Part shown: positions 1-8,043 of the stretch, in pieces
Layout of the letters: the number at the start of each line of letters is the position of its first letter
How positions within the stretch are numbered: the stretch's first letter is position 1
Assembly: GCF_029813785.1 (NCBI RefSeq)
Contig: NZ_JARVKY010000021.1
Span: 62,001-126,000, forward strand
DNA: 64,000 bases
Direction: 5' to 3'
From: Streptomyces sp. DH41
Lineage (GTDB): Bacteria > Actinomycetota > Actinomycetes > Streptomycetales > Streptomycetaceae
Made by a program: the position numbers and the translations under genes
The notes under the pieces: model-generated
Database searches by the model: none
What the model saw: only the letters and a program-made list of their open reading frames with translations
What the model was told of the DNA's origin: nothing

Positions 1-1358
1 AAGAAGGCTCCGAAGGCGTTGATCGCGCGCGAGCGGATCATGCGGCGGCGCTTGGCCTGGTCCCGTTCGGTGGCCAGGTGGCGGTTCCAGTGGCGGACCA
101 TGCCGATCTGGCTCAGCGTGAAGGAGACGAACACTCCGACGATGTAGAGCTGGATCAGGCGGGTGGAGTCGGCGCCGTAGACGAAGACCAGGAGCATGGC
201 CGCGCCGGCGAGGAGCACGATGCCGTTGGAGAAGGCCAGGCGGTCGCCGCGCGTGTGCAGCTGGCGCGGCAGGTAGCGGTCCTGGGCGAGGATCGAGCCG
301 AGCAGCGGGAAGCCGTTGTACGCGGTGTTCGCGGCGAGGAAGAGGACCAGGGCGGTGGCGGCGGCCAGGACGATGAACAGGAAGCTGCCCTCGCCGAAGA
401 CCGCCTCGGCGACCTGCGAGATCACCGGGTGCTGAACGTAGTCCGCGCCGAGCGGGACGCCGTTGTGGAGGAGGTCGGTGGCCGGGTTCTCCGACATGCG
501 GACGTCGGTGGCGGCGGCCAGCGCGATGATCCCGCAGAACATGGTGACGGCGAGCAGGCCCATCATCGCGAGGGTGTTCCCCGCGTTCTTCGACTTGGGC
601 TTGCGGAAGGCCGGGACGCCGTTGGAGATCGCCTCGACACCGGTCAGGGCGGCGCAGCCGGAGGAGAAGGCGCGCAGCAGGAGGAAGACCAGCGCGAAGC
701 CGGCCAGGCCGCCGTGTTCCGGTTTGATCTCGTAGTCCGCCGTCGGAGAGCGCATGGTGTCGTCGAGCACCAGGCCGCGGAAGGCGCCCCACGCGATCAT
801 GATGAAGACGCCCGCGACGAAGACGTACGTCGGAATCGCGAACAGGGTGCCCGACTCCCTGACCCCGCGCAGGTTCATCAGCGTCAGCAGCAGGATCACG
901 GCGATCGCGCAGAGCACCTTGTGCTCGACGACGAAGGGGATGGCGGAGCCGAGGTTCTCGATGCCGGAGGAGATGGAGACGGCGACGGTCAGGACGTAGT
1001 CCACCAGCAGCGCGCTCGCCACCGTCAGGCCGGCCTTGGGCCCGAGGTTGGTGTTCGCGACCTCGTAGTCCCCGCCGCCGCTCGGGTAGGCGTGCACGTT
1101 CTGCCGGTAGGAGGCGACCACGGTGAACATCAGCACGACGACCGCGACCGCGATCCAGGGGCTGAAGTGGTACGCCGACACGCCCGCGATGGACAGGACC
1201 AGCAGCACCTCGCCAGGCGCGTACGCCACGGAGGAGAGCGGGTCGGAGGCGAAGACGGGGAGGGCGATGCGCTTCGGCAGGAGCGTTTCCCCCAGCCGGT
1301 CACTGCGCAGTGCGCGCCCGATCAGAATCCGCTTGGGCACGTCGGTCAGTTTGGACAC
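1..1358 (-). CDS. APC-superfamily permease, KimA-like potassium importer (3' end outside window)
   Basis: Polytopic inner-membrane transporter of the APC superfamily; about 452 residues are visible and the C-terminus lies beyond the window edge. The order of conserved segments matches the KimA/YdaO branch rather than classical amino-acid permeases: AYPSGGGDY near residue 90, LLVDYVLTVAVSISSG after it, then FSSGCAALTGVEAISNGVPAF, and LAANTAYNGFP with QLHTRGDRLAFSNG. KimA of Bacillus subtilis is a proton-coupled K+ importer controlled by c-di-AMP. The start is the GTG that opens SKLTDVPKR; a TACGAT hexamer ends 8 nt before it, so the mRNA may be leaderless. The gene is divergent from two RCK proteins, which supports a K+ role. 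Mycobacteria have the same pairing (Rv2690c with CeoBC). K+ as substrate is inferred; older annotation would read amino-acid permease. Confidence 0.85.
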   Translation of the reverse strand, partial: MSKLTDVPKRILIGRALRSDRLGETLLPKRIALPVFASDPLSSVAYAPGEVLLVLSIAGVSAYHFSPWIAVAVVVLMFTVVASYRQNVHAYPSGGGDYEVANTNLGPKAGLTVASALLVDYVLTVAVSISSGIENLGSAIPFVVEHKVLCAIAVILLLTLMNLRGVRESGTLFAIPTYVFVAGVFIMIAWGAFRGLVLDDTMRSPTADYEIKPEHGGLAGFALVFLLLRAFSSGCAALTGVEAISNGVPAFRKPKSKNAGNTLAMMGLLAVTMFCGIIALAAATDVRMSENPATDLLHNGVPLGADYVQHPVISQVAEAVFGEGSFLFIVLAAATALVLFLAANTAYNGFPLLGSILAQDRYLPRQLHTRGDRLAFSNGIVLLAGAAMLLVFVYGADSTRLIQLYIVGVFVSFTLSQIGMVRHWNRHLATERDQAKRRRMIRSRAINAFGAF

Positions 1359-1583
1359 AACAGAGGATCGTAAGCGTTCGAACGGGCGCCCGCCCACCCG
1401 CCACCCCCGATCGGCCCGCCGTCTGCTCTACGGGTGAATTCGGGGGGTCGCTCGGCTGCGGATTCCGCAGGTTACGGGGTTCGCATGCCTATATGGCTGC
1501 CTACTTGGCTGCTCATACGGCAAGCATCGTTTCCGATTGCCGTTCCGTTCCGCCGGCCGGCCGTCGCAGCCCATGGAGGTCCC

Positions 1584-1697
1584 ATGCACCTGAGCGCAGA
1601 ACTGATCGGGGGCGCCGTCACGCTTCTCGGCCTCGTGACCCTCACTCTCGCCAGCATCCGCAGCATCGGCCGGCGGAGGTCGTCGGCCAGAGGGTGA
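1584..1697 (+). CDS. small predicted membrane protein, 37 aa
   Basis: A 37-residue reading frame has a clean GGAGG ribosome binding site 4 nt before its ATG. It encodes a short polar N-terminus (MHLSAEL), one hydrophobic segment of about 18 residues (roughly IGGAVTLLGLVTLTLA) and an Arg/Ser-rich tail (RRRSSARG), so a single membrane helix with a basic end is predicted. It lies between the KimA-like permease and the RCK pair and reads in the same direction as the RCK genes. The size and shape recall small subunits such as KdpF, but I see no sequence match that proves it. It could be a chance frame in GC-rich DNA; the ribosome binding site and hydrophobic profile are the only support. Confidence 0.45.
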   Translation: MHLSAELIGGAVTLLGLVTLTLASIRSIGRRRSSARG

Positions 1698-1786
1698 GAC
1701 GGCTCCTGCGGCCCCTGGAGGCTTGCGGATACGTTGGGTGCGGGCGGGGGTCGCCGGCCTTCCCTCCGGCCAGGACACCGGATTCC

Positions 1787-1842
1787 CGGACGGGACGCCG
1801 GGTTCCCGTCCGGTACGCCGGATTCCCGGCCGGGAATCCGGC
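1787..1842. repeat. two adjacent inverted repeats in the gap before the RCK pair
   Basis: The first hairpin has arms GGACGGGA and TCCCGTCC around an 8-nt loop. The second, at 1817-1842, is a perfect 26-bp palindrome with a central CCCGGCCGGG. The unit GCCGG(A/G)TTCCCG recurs around both. They sit 90 nt after the small frame's stop and 160 nt before the first RCK start, so they could end the upstream transcript or act as an attenuator. The rest of the 1698-2001 gap shows nothing else I can name. Confidence 0.6.
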
Positions 1843-2001
1843 TTCCGGGGCCCCGAGAGGCATCAGCGTCGGTACTCACCGGCATGATGTCCCCTGCGGC
1901 CCGGACACCGGCCGCGACGTGTCGCCAGGCGAGCCGAAAGAGAGACATGAGCAGGACATCCACAGAGGCCGGCGGGCCCGCGGAAAGCGGGGTGTGAGGC
2001 G

Positions 2002-2673
2002 ATGCACATCGTCATCATGGGCTGCGGGCGCGTGGGCTCCGCCCTCGCGCAGACCCTGGAGCAGCAGGGGCACACGGTCGCCGTGATCGATCAGGACCCC
2101 ACCGCCTTCCGTCGCCTCGGTTCCACGTTCGGCGGCCGCAGGGTCACCGGCATCGGCTTCGACCAGGACACCCTGCGCGAGGCGGGCATCGAGGAGGCCG
2201 GCGCCTTCGCCGCGGTCTCCAGCGGCGACAACTCGAACATCATCGCCGCCCGCGTGGCCCGCGAGATGTTCGGCGTGGAGAACGTCGCCGCCCGCATCTA
2301 CGACCCCCGCCGCGCCGAGGTCTACCAGCGTCTGGGCATCCCCACGGTCGCCACCGTCCGCTGGACGGCCGACCAGATGCTGCGCCGGCTGCTCCCCTCG
2401 GGCGCCGAGCCGCTGTGGCGCGACCCCACCGGCGGCGTCCAGCTCGCCGAGGTGCACACCTCGGCGTCCTGGGTCGGCCACAAGATCAGCAGGCTCCAGG
2501 AGGAGACGGGTGTGCGGGTGGCGTTCCTCACCCGGCTCGGGGAGGCCATACTGCCGACCTCGCAGACGGTGTTGCAGGAGGGTGACCTGGTGCACGTGAT
2601 GATGCGCACCGACGAGGTCCACAAGGTCGAGGCGTCGTTCGCCAAGGGTCCCGAAGAGGAGGCCGGTCACTGA
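2002..2673 (+). CDS. TrkA/CeoB-type RCK potassium regulator, first of pair
   Basis: Cytosolic regulatory subunit of K+ transport, 223 aa. The N-terminal Rossmann fold begins at once with the dinucleotide motif GCGRVGSA (residues 7-14) and the acidic end of strand 2 (VIDQDP). It is followed by the NAD/ATP-binding core to about residue 135 and a TrkA_C ligand-binding domain near 140-220. The family senses NAD(H)/ATP and, in many Gram-positives, c-di-AMP through RCK_C. The stop overlaps the start of the second RCK gene by one base, so the two are co-translated and probably form a hetero-oligomer, as for CeoB/CeoC (Rv2691/Rv2692) of mycobacteria. No TrkH/KtrB channel is nearby; the divergent KimA-like permease is the obvious candidate partner, by inference. 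Confidence 0.9.
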   Translation: MHIVIMGCGRVGSALAQTLEQQGHTVAVIDQDPTAFRRLGSTFGGRRVTGIGFDQDTLREAGIEEAGAFAAVSSGDNSNIIAARVAREMFGVENVAARIYDPRRAEVYQRLGIPTVATVRWTADQMLRRLLPSGAEPLWRDPTGGVQLAEVHTSASWVGHKISRLQEETGVRVAFLTRLGEAILPTSQTVLQEGDLVHVMMRTDEVHKVEASFAKGPEEEAGH

Positions 2674-3350
2674 TGAGGGTCGCCATTGCCGGAGCCGGTG
2701 CGGTCGGCCGCTCGATCGCGGGCGAGCTGCTGGAGAACGGCCACGAGGTCCTGCTCATCGACAAGGCGCCGACCGCCATCTCGGTCGAGCGCGTTCCGAT
2801 GGCGGAGTGGCTGCTCGCCGACGCGTGCGAGATCACGTCCCTGGACGAGGCGGCGCTGCAGCGCTGCAACGTCGTCATCGCCGCGACGGGCGACGACAAG
2901 GTCAACCTGGTCGTCTCCCTGCTGGCCAAGACGGAGTACGGCGTTCCGCGCGTCGTCGCCCGGGTGAACAACCCGAAGAACGAGTGGCTGTTCAACGAGT
3001 CCTGGGGCGTGGACGTCGCCGTCTCCACCCCGCGGCTGATGTCGGCCCTGGTCGAGGAGGCGGTGAGCGTCGGCGACCTGGTCCGGCTGCTGCGCTTCAG
3101 CCACGGCGACGCCAACCTGGTGGAGCTGACGCTGCCGGAGGAGTCGACCCTGGCCGGCACCCAGGTCGGCGACGTGGAGTGGCCCGAGGACACCTCGCTG
3201 GTCACGATCATCCGCGGCACCCGGGTGCTGACCCCGTCCCCGGAGGACTCCCTGGAGGCGGGCGACGAACTGCTGTTCGTGGCGGCGCAGGCCCGTGAGG
3301 AGCAGCTGGAGGACCTGCTGTCGGCCCGGCGGACCGACGCCGCGCGCTGA
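2673..3350 (+). CDS. TrkA/CeoC-type RCK potassium regulator, second of pair
   Basis: The second RCK protein, 225 aa, starts on the ATG formed with the previous stop (TGATG). Residues 1-135 form a Rossmann domain with GAGAVGRS at 7-14 and the LLIDK strand-2 end. The C-terminal part, about 140-220, is a TrkA_C domain. It is clearly a paralogue of its neighbour rather than a duplication in place, since the proteins differ throughout. A strong hairpin follows it, so the two-gene operon ends here. Its expected role is nucleotide-dependent gating of a K+ transporter as a partner of the first subunit. Confidence 0.9.
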   Translation: MRVAIAGAGAVGRSIAGELLENGHEVLLIDKAPTAISVERVPMAEWLLADACEITSLDEAALQRCNVVIAATGDDKVNLVVSLLAKTEYGVPRVVARVNNPKNEWLFNESWGVDVAVSTPRLMSALVEEAVSVGDLVRLLRFSHGDANLVELTLPEESTLAGTQVGDVEWPEDTSLVTIIRGTRVLTPSPEDSLEAGDELLFVAAQAREEQLEDLLSARRTDAAR

Positions 3351-3368
3351 GCCGGGGCAGGGCCCGCG

Positions 3369-3418
3369 ATACGTCGGTGGGGGCGCCCGGAGATCTCCGG
3401 GCGCCCCCACCGACGTAT
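3369..3418. terminator. bidirectional hairpin between the RCK operon and the DUF3159 gene
   Basis: A perfect inverted repeat with 25-bp arms is centred on AGATCT and very GC-rich. It lies between the convergent RCK operon and DUF3159 gene. There is no U-tract, which is usual for Streptomyces terminators. Confidence 0.85.
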
Positions 3419-3431
3419 GCCGCCAGTCCTC

Positions 3432-3524
3432 GCCGTCAGTTCTAGCCGTCAGTTCTAGCCGTCAGTTCTAGCCGTCAGTTCTAACCGTCGGTCCTGTGTC
3501 GTCAGTCCCGTGCCGTCAGTCCTT
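3432..3524. repeat. 13-bp tandem repeat reaching the DUF3159 stop codon
   Basis: Four perfect tandem copies of GCCGTCAGTTCTA lie at 3432-3483. Degenerate copies (CCGTCGGTCCTGT, CGTCAGTCCCGT, CCGTCAGTCCTT) then run into the stop codon of the minus-strand gene. Each copy carries the TCAG core that supplies the stop, so the array looks like repeated duplication of the end of that gene into its 3' region. Confidence 0.9.
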
Positions 3525-4304
3525 GCGGTGCCTGCCGCCGCGTGCGGATTCCACGGCTTCGCCGTCCAGGGCCTCGGGCTCGGCCCTCTCGCGCTCCGCC
3601 TTCTCCTTCTCGGCCTTCTCGGCCGCCTCCATCTCCGCGAACACGTCGATGGGGGCCGGCGCCTTCGCCAGGAACACCCAGGTCAGCCAGACGGCGAGCA
3701 GGAACGGCGGGATCTTCAGGGTGACCAGGACCCAGCCGAGCTGCTCGGTGTCGGCCCACCAGTACAGCGGGAAGAGGATCGCGCTCTTGCCGAGCAGGAT
3801 CAGGCCCCAGGCGTAGCTGGCCTTGGTGTACGCCTTCTTGCGGCCCGGGTTGCGGGTGCGCCAGGAGAGGTTCTCCTTGAAGACCGGGCCGAGGATCAGG
3901 CCGATCAGCGGCACCCCGGCCAGCGAGGTGACGATGTACGCCATGGCCAGGCCCAGGGTGTAGAGCATGCCCGGCAGATAGAAGTTCTTGGCGTTGTCGG
4001 TCATCATCGCGAAGACCACGCCGAAGGCGACGCCGAAGACCCCGCTGAACGCGTGCTTGACGGTGTCCTTCATCACCAGCCGGACCACGACCAGCACCAG
4101 CGACACGGCCAGCGCCGCGATCGCCGACATGTGCAGGTCGTTGTTGAGCGTGAAGATGGTGACGAAGAGCAGACCCGGCAGCACCGTCTCGACCAGGCCC
4201 CGCACGCCGCCGAACGCCTCGAACAGCGCGGCCTCCGTCACCGCCCGGGCGTCGTCGGCTTCCGTGTCTTGGGTGTCTTCGGTCGGCTTGTCGAGCGACG
4301 TCAC
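3516..4304 (-). CDS. DUF3159 integral membrane protein
   Basis: A 262-aa membrane protein of the actinobacterial DUF3159 family (Rv2693c-like); its biochemical function is unknown. A soluble acidic N-terminus of about 30 residues precedes FGGVRGLVETVLPGLLF. Five to six hydrophobic segments follow to about residue 220, and then a charged, Glu/Ala/Lys-rich helical tail that ends RGGRHRKD. The GTG start lies 3 nt after the stop of the OB-fold gene with GGGAG before it, so the two are translationally coupled. The stop is embedded in a 13-bp tandem repeat. The conserved linkage with RCK and OB-fold genes across actinobacteria suggests, but does not prove, a role in ion or envelope homeostasis. Confidence 0.85.
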   Translation of the reverse strand: MTSLDKPTEDTQDTEADDARAVTEAALFEAFGGVRGLVETVLPGLLFVTIFTLNNDLHMSAIAALAVSLVLVVVRLVMKDTVKHAFSGVFGVAFGVVFAMMTDNAKNFYLPGMLYTLGLAMAYIVTSLAGVPLIGLILGPVFKENLSWRTRNPGRKKAYTKASYAWGLILLGKSAILFPLYWWADTEQLGWVLVTLKIPPFLLAVWLTWVFLAKAPAPIDVFAEMEAAEKAEKEKAERERAEPEALDGEAVESARGGRHRKD

Positions 4305-4307
4305 CGG

Positions 4308-4706
4308 CTACTCCCGTCCGAGGGGTCTCAGTTCGTATTTCGGGTTGAAGAGCACCCGGCGGCCCCGGCTCATGGAGATCCGGCCCGATGCGATGAGCTT
4401 GCGCCCCGGCTCTATGCCCACGATCGAGCGTCTGCCCAGCCACACCACGTCCAGGGCGGCGGAGCCGTCGAACAGCTCGGCCTCCAGGGCCGGGACGCCC
4501 GCACGCGGTCGCAGGGTGACCGTGCGCAAGGTACCAGTAACCGACACGATCTGCCGGTCCTGGCAGTCGCAGATGCGGGTGCAGCCGGCGGTGTCGGCGT
4601 CCTCGCGCAGTTCCTCGGACTCCAGGTCCTCCTGCGACGAGGACAGCCGGTCGAACATGCGCCGGAACCGGCCCATCGGCTTGTCGGAACGCGGAGCAGC
4701 ACTCAT
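4308..4706 (-). CDS. OB-fold nucleic-acid-binding-like protein (Rv2694c family)
   Basis: A 132-aa protein. Its N-terminal 45 residues are charged and helical (GRFRRMFDRLSSSQED), followed by a Cys-containing turn (GCTRICDC) and a compact beta-rich OB-fold near 50-130 (VSVTGTLRTV, VVWLGRRSI, ISMSRGRRVLFNP). Family members look like the RecG-type OB domain but no activity is established. I chose the ATG before SAAPRSDKP because upstream in-frame codons run through GC-rich spacer and the orthologous block begins with this short basic segment. It is the first gene of a two-gene operon with the DUF3159 membrane gene. The local pair CTRICDC could bind metal; that is speculation. Confidence 0.85.
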   Translation of the reverse strand: MSAAPRSDKPMGRFRRMFDRLSSSQEDLESEELREDADTAGCTRICDCQDRQIVSVTGTLRTVTLRPRAGVPALEAELFDGSAALDVVWLGRRSIVGIEPGRKLIASGRISMSRGRRVLFNPKYELRPLGRE

Positions 4707-4768
4707 ATCTGAAGCGTACCGGGGCGCGCCGACAGCCAGACACCCTCTCCGGGCCGGTATCGCGAGGC

Positions 4769-5452
4769 TCACTTCTCGAAGCGGTACCCCATGCCCGGTT
4801 CCGTGACGAAGTGCCGCGGGTGCGCGGGATCCGCCTCCAGCTTGCGGCGCAGCTGCGCCATGTAGACCCGCAGGTAGTTCGTCTCCGTCCCGTACGACGG
4901 CCCCCACACCTCCCGCAACAGCTGCTTCTGGCTGACCAGGCGTCCGGTGTTGCGCACCAGCACCTCCAGCAGGTGCCACTCGGTGGGAGTGAGCCGTACG
5001 TCCTTCCCGCCGCGGTGCACCTTCTTCGCGGCCAGGTCGACGGTGAACTCCGCGGTGTCCACGACCACGTCGTCCTCGCCGCCCGGGACCGGCTCGGCCC
5101 GGCGGACGGCGGCCCGCAGCCGGGCCAGCAGTTCGTCCATGCCGAAGGGCTTGGTGACGTAGTCGTCGGCGCCCGCGTCGAGCGCCTCGACCTTCTCGTC
5201 GGAGGAGTGCCGGGCGGACAGCACCAGGATCGGCACCCGGGTCCACCCACGCAGGCCCCTGATCACCTCGACGCCGTCCATGTCGGGCAGGCCCAGGTCC
5301 AGCACCACCACGTCGGGGTGGCGTGCGGCGGCGAGCTGGAGGGCGGTGGCACCGTCGTGGGCGGCGTCGACCTCGTAGTGCCGTGCCTTGAGGTTGATCA
5401 CGAGGGCACGCACGATCTGCGGTTCGTCGTCGATCACGAGCACCCGGGTCAT
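4769..5452 (-). CDS. kdpE: KdpE response regulator
   Basis: OmpR/PhoB-class response regulator, 227 aa. The receiver domain has the acidic pair DD at 8-9, the phospho-acceptor Asp52 (VVVLDLGLPD) and the conserved Lys of YVTKPF near residue 101. The C-terminal winged helix carries LTPTEWHLLEVLVRN and ends with the GMGYRFE wing signature. It is the cognate regulator of KdpD: its ATG overlaps the kdpD stop by 4 nt (ATGA). In other bacteria KdpDE activates kdpFABC under K+ limitation. No kdp pump genes occur in this window, so its targets are elsewhere or include the KimA/RCK genes nearby. Confidence 0.95.
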   Translation of the reverse strand: MTRVLVIDDEPQIVRALVINLKARHYEVDAAHDGATALQLAAARHPDVVVLDLGLPDMDGVEVIRGLRGWTRVPILVLSARHSSDEKVEALDAGADDYVTKPFGMDELLARLRAAVRRAEPVPGGEDDVVVDTAEFTVDLAAKKVHRGGKDVRLTPTEWHLLEVLVRNTGRLVSQKQLLREVWGPSYGTETNYLRVYMAQLRRKLEADPAHPRHFVTEPGMGYRFEK

Positions 5453-8043
5453 CGGGTGGCCTGCCTTTCTGCTGTCGCGGAACGCGCTGGGGCTGACTGC
5501 GGTGTCGCGGAGTCCGGTGTCGCGGAGTGCGCTGCCTCGGGTCCGGGGGAGCCCGCCGCGCGGAGGGTGAGCACCATGGTGAGGCCCCCGCCGGGGGTGT
5601 CCTCGGCGTTCAGGGTGCCGCCCATCGCCTCGGCGAACCCCCTGGCGACGGCCAGCCCGAGCCCCACACCCGCCCCGCGCGGGGCGTCGCCGTAACGCTG
5701 GAAGGGCTCGAAGATACGGTCCTTGGCCTCGTCCGGCACCCCCGGCCCCCGGTCGACGACCCGCACCTCGACACGGTCCGCGAGGGCGCTGGCGGCGACC
5801 AGGACGGTGCGGCCTGCGGGGCTGTACTTGACGGCGTTCTCGACCAGGTTGGCCATCGACCGCTCCAGGAGCCCGGCGTCGACGGCGACCATGGGCAGGG
5901 TTTCGGGGATGTCCAGTTCGGCGCTCCCCTCGGGCACCCCGCCGAGCGCCATCGGCACCACCTCGTCGACGTCGATCTCCCGGATCAGCGGCGTGACCGT
6001 GCCGGTCTGGAGGCGGGACATGTCGAGCAGGTTGCCCACGAGGTGGTCGAGACGGTCGGCGCCCTCCTCGATGCCCTCCAGGAGTTCCGCCTGGTCCTCC
6101 TCGGACCACGCCACGTCGTCGGATCGCAAGCTCGTGACCGCCGCCTTGATCCCGGCGAGCGGGGTGCGGAGGTCGTGGCTCACGGCCGCCAGCAGCGCCG
6201 TACGGATGCGGTTGCCCTCGGCCAGCGCGCGGGCCCGGTCGGCCTCCTCCCGCAGGCGCCGCCGGTCCAGGACCACGGCGGCCTGGGCGGCGAAGGCGGC
6301 CAGTACCCGGCGGTCCTCGGCGGGCAGGACGCGGCCGGTCAGCGCGAGGGCCATGTGGTCCCCGACCGGCATGTCCACGTCCGCGTCCTCGGGGCGCCCG
6401 ACCGGCGGGCCCGCCCCGGCCCGGCCGGCGCAGGTCCAGGGCGACACGTCGTCCTCCCGTTCCAGGAGGGCGGCCGACTCCATGCCGAAGGTCTCGCGGA
6501 CCCGTTCCAGCAGTGCCTCCAGGCTGGTCTCGCCGCGCAGGACGTTGCCCGCGAGGAAGGAGAGGATCTCGGACTCGGCACGCAGCCGGGCGGCCTGGTG
6601 GGTGCGTCGGACCGCGACGTCGACGACCGAGGCCACGGAGAGCGCGACGCCCACGAATATGGCCAGCGCGAGGATGTTCCTCGGGTCGGCGATGGTGAGC
6701 CGGTTGACCGGGGGCGTGAAGAACCAGTTCAGCAGCAGGGACCCGACCGCGGCCGAGGCGAGCGCCGGGTAGAGCCCGCCGAGCAGGGCCGCGGCCACGG
6801 TCAGCGCCAGGTAGAACAGGACGTCGTTGGCGAGTCCGAGGTGGACGGTGTCCAGCAGCAGTGTCAGCAGCACCGGCCCGCCGAGGCCCGCGATCCAGCC
6901 CCAGACGATCCGGGAGCGCCCGAGCCGCGCGCCCCTGGCCACCGGCAGCCCGCGGCCCTTGGCGACCTCCTCGTGGGTCACGATGTGGACGTCCAGGTCG
7001 GGGCCGGACTCGCGGGCGACCGTGGCGCCGACGCCGGGGCCGAAGACGTACTGCCAGGCCTTGCGGCGCGAGGAGCCGAGGATGATCTGGGTGGCGTTGA
7101 CGCCGCGCGCGAAGTCGAGCAGGGCGGCCGGTATGTCCTCGCCGAGCACGTGGTGGAAGGTGCCGCCGAGGTCCTCCACCAGGGTGCGCTGCACGGCCAG
7201 CTCCTTCGGCGAGGCCGAGGTCAGCCCGTCGCTGCGGGCTATGTACACGGCCAGCACCTCGCCGCCGGCGCCCTTCTCGGCGAGGCGCGCGGCCCGCCGT
7301 ATCAGCGTCCCGCCCTCGGGGCCGCCGGTCAGACCGACCACGATGCGCTCGCGCGAGCCCCAGATCTTGGAGACGCGGTGCTCGCTGCGGTACTGCTGGA
7401 GGTACTCGTCGACCCGGTCCGCGACCCACAGCAGGGCCAGTTCCCGCAGGGCGGTGAGGTTGCCGGGGCGGAAGTAGTTGGACAGGGCCGCGTCGACCTT
7501 GTCCGGCTGGTAGATGTTGCCGTGGGCCATGCGGCGGCGCAGCGCCTGCGGCGACATGTCCACCAGTTCGATCTGGTCCGCGCGCCGCACCACCTCGTCC
7601 GGCACCGTCTCCCGCTGCCGTACCCCGGTGATCGACTCGACGACGTCGCCGAGTGACTCCAGGTGCTGGATGTTGACGGTCGACACGACGTCGATACCGG
7701 CGGCCAGCAGCTCCTCGACGTCCTGCCAGCGCTTGGCGTTGCGTGCGCCGGGAACGTTGGTGTGGGCCAGCTCGTCCACCAGGGCCACCCGGGGAGCCCG
7801 GGCCAGCACCGCGTCCAGGTCCAGCTCGGTGAAGAGCGCGCCGCGGTGTGCCAGCTCCCGGCGCGGTACCTGTTCCAGGCCGTGCAACAACACCTCGGTG
7901 CGCGCTCTGCCGTGGTGCTCCACGAAGGCCACGACGCAGTCGGTGCCCCGTTCCGTGCGCCGGTGCGCCTCGGACAGCATCGCGTACGTCTTGCCGACGC
8001 CCGGCGCCGCGCCGAGGTAGATCCGAAGCTTGCCGCGTCCCAT
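5449..8043 (-). CDS. kdpD: KdpD osmosensitive/K+ sensor histidine kinase
   Basis: Membrane sensor kinase of full length (864 aa). It has the KdpD N-terminal domain with Walker A GAAPGVGKT (residues 11-19) and the NVPGARNAKRWQDVEELL segment, then a universal-stress-like domain near 235-365. Four membrane helices follow around 395-490, then a GAF-like region, the HisKA motif SHDLRTPL and a HATPase domain with NLVENAVKYSP and GVGLGLAVARG. The kinase is expected to autophosphorylate under low K+ or osmotic stress and to pass phosphate to KdpE, which is translationally coupled downstream. The proximity to the KimA-like permease and RCK genes makes this a K+ homeostasis neighbourhood. There is no kdpFABC or kdpF alongside. 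Confidence 0.95.
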   Translation of the reverse strand: MGRGKLRIYLGAAPGVGKTYAMLSEAHRRTERGTDCVVAFVEHHGRARTEVLLHGLEQVPRRELAHRGALFTELDLDAVLARAPRVALVDELAHTNVPGARNAKRWQDVEELLAAGIDVVSTVNIQHLESLGDVVESITGVRQRETVPDEVVRRADQIELVDMSPQALRRRMAHGNIYQPDKVDAALSNYFRPGNLTALRELALLWVADRVDEYLQQYRSEHRVSKIWGSRERIVVGLTGGPEGGTLIRRAARLAEKGAGGEVLAVYIARSDGLTSASPKELAVQRTLVEDLGGTFHHVLGEDIPAALLDFARGVNATQIILGSSRRKAWQYVFGPGVGATVARESGPDLDVHIVTHEEVAKGRGLPVARGARLGRSRIVWGWIAGLGGPVLLTLLLDTVHLGLANDVLFYLALTVAAALLGGLYPALASAAVGSLLLNWFFTPPVNRLTIADPRNILALAIFVGVALSVASVVDVAVRRTHQAARLRAESEILSFLAGNVLRGETSLEALLERVRETFGMESAALLEREDDVSPWTCAGRAGAGPPVGRPEDADVDMPVGDHMALALTGRVLPAEDRRVLAAFAAQAAVVLDRRRLREEADRARALAEGNRIRTALLAAVSHDLRTPLAGIKAAVTSLRSDDVAWSEEDQAELLEGIEEGADRLDHLVGNLLDMSRLQTGTVTPLIREIDVDEVVPMALGGVPEGSAELDIPETLPMVAVDAGLLERSMANLVENAVKYSPAGRTVLVAASALADRVEVRVVDRGPGVPDEAKDRIFEPFQRYGDAPRGAGVGLGLAVARGFAEAMGGTLNAEDTPGGGLTMVLTLRAAGSPGPEAAHSATPDSATPQSAPARSATAERQATR

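Noticed and set aside
1359..1583. c-di-AMP riboswitch upstream of the KimA-like permease
   Set aside because: I looked for the ydaO conserved blocks and found none; the start appears leaderless.
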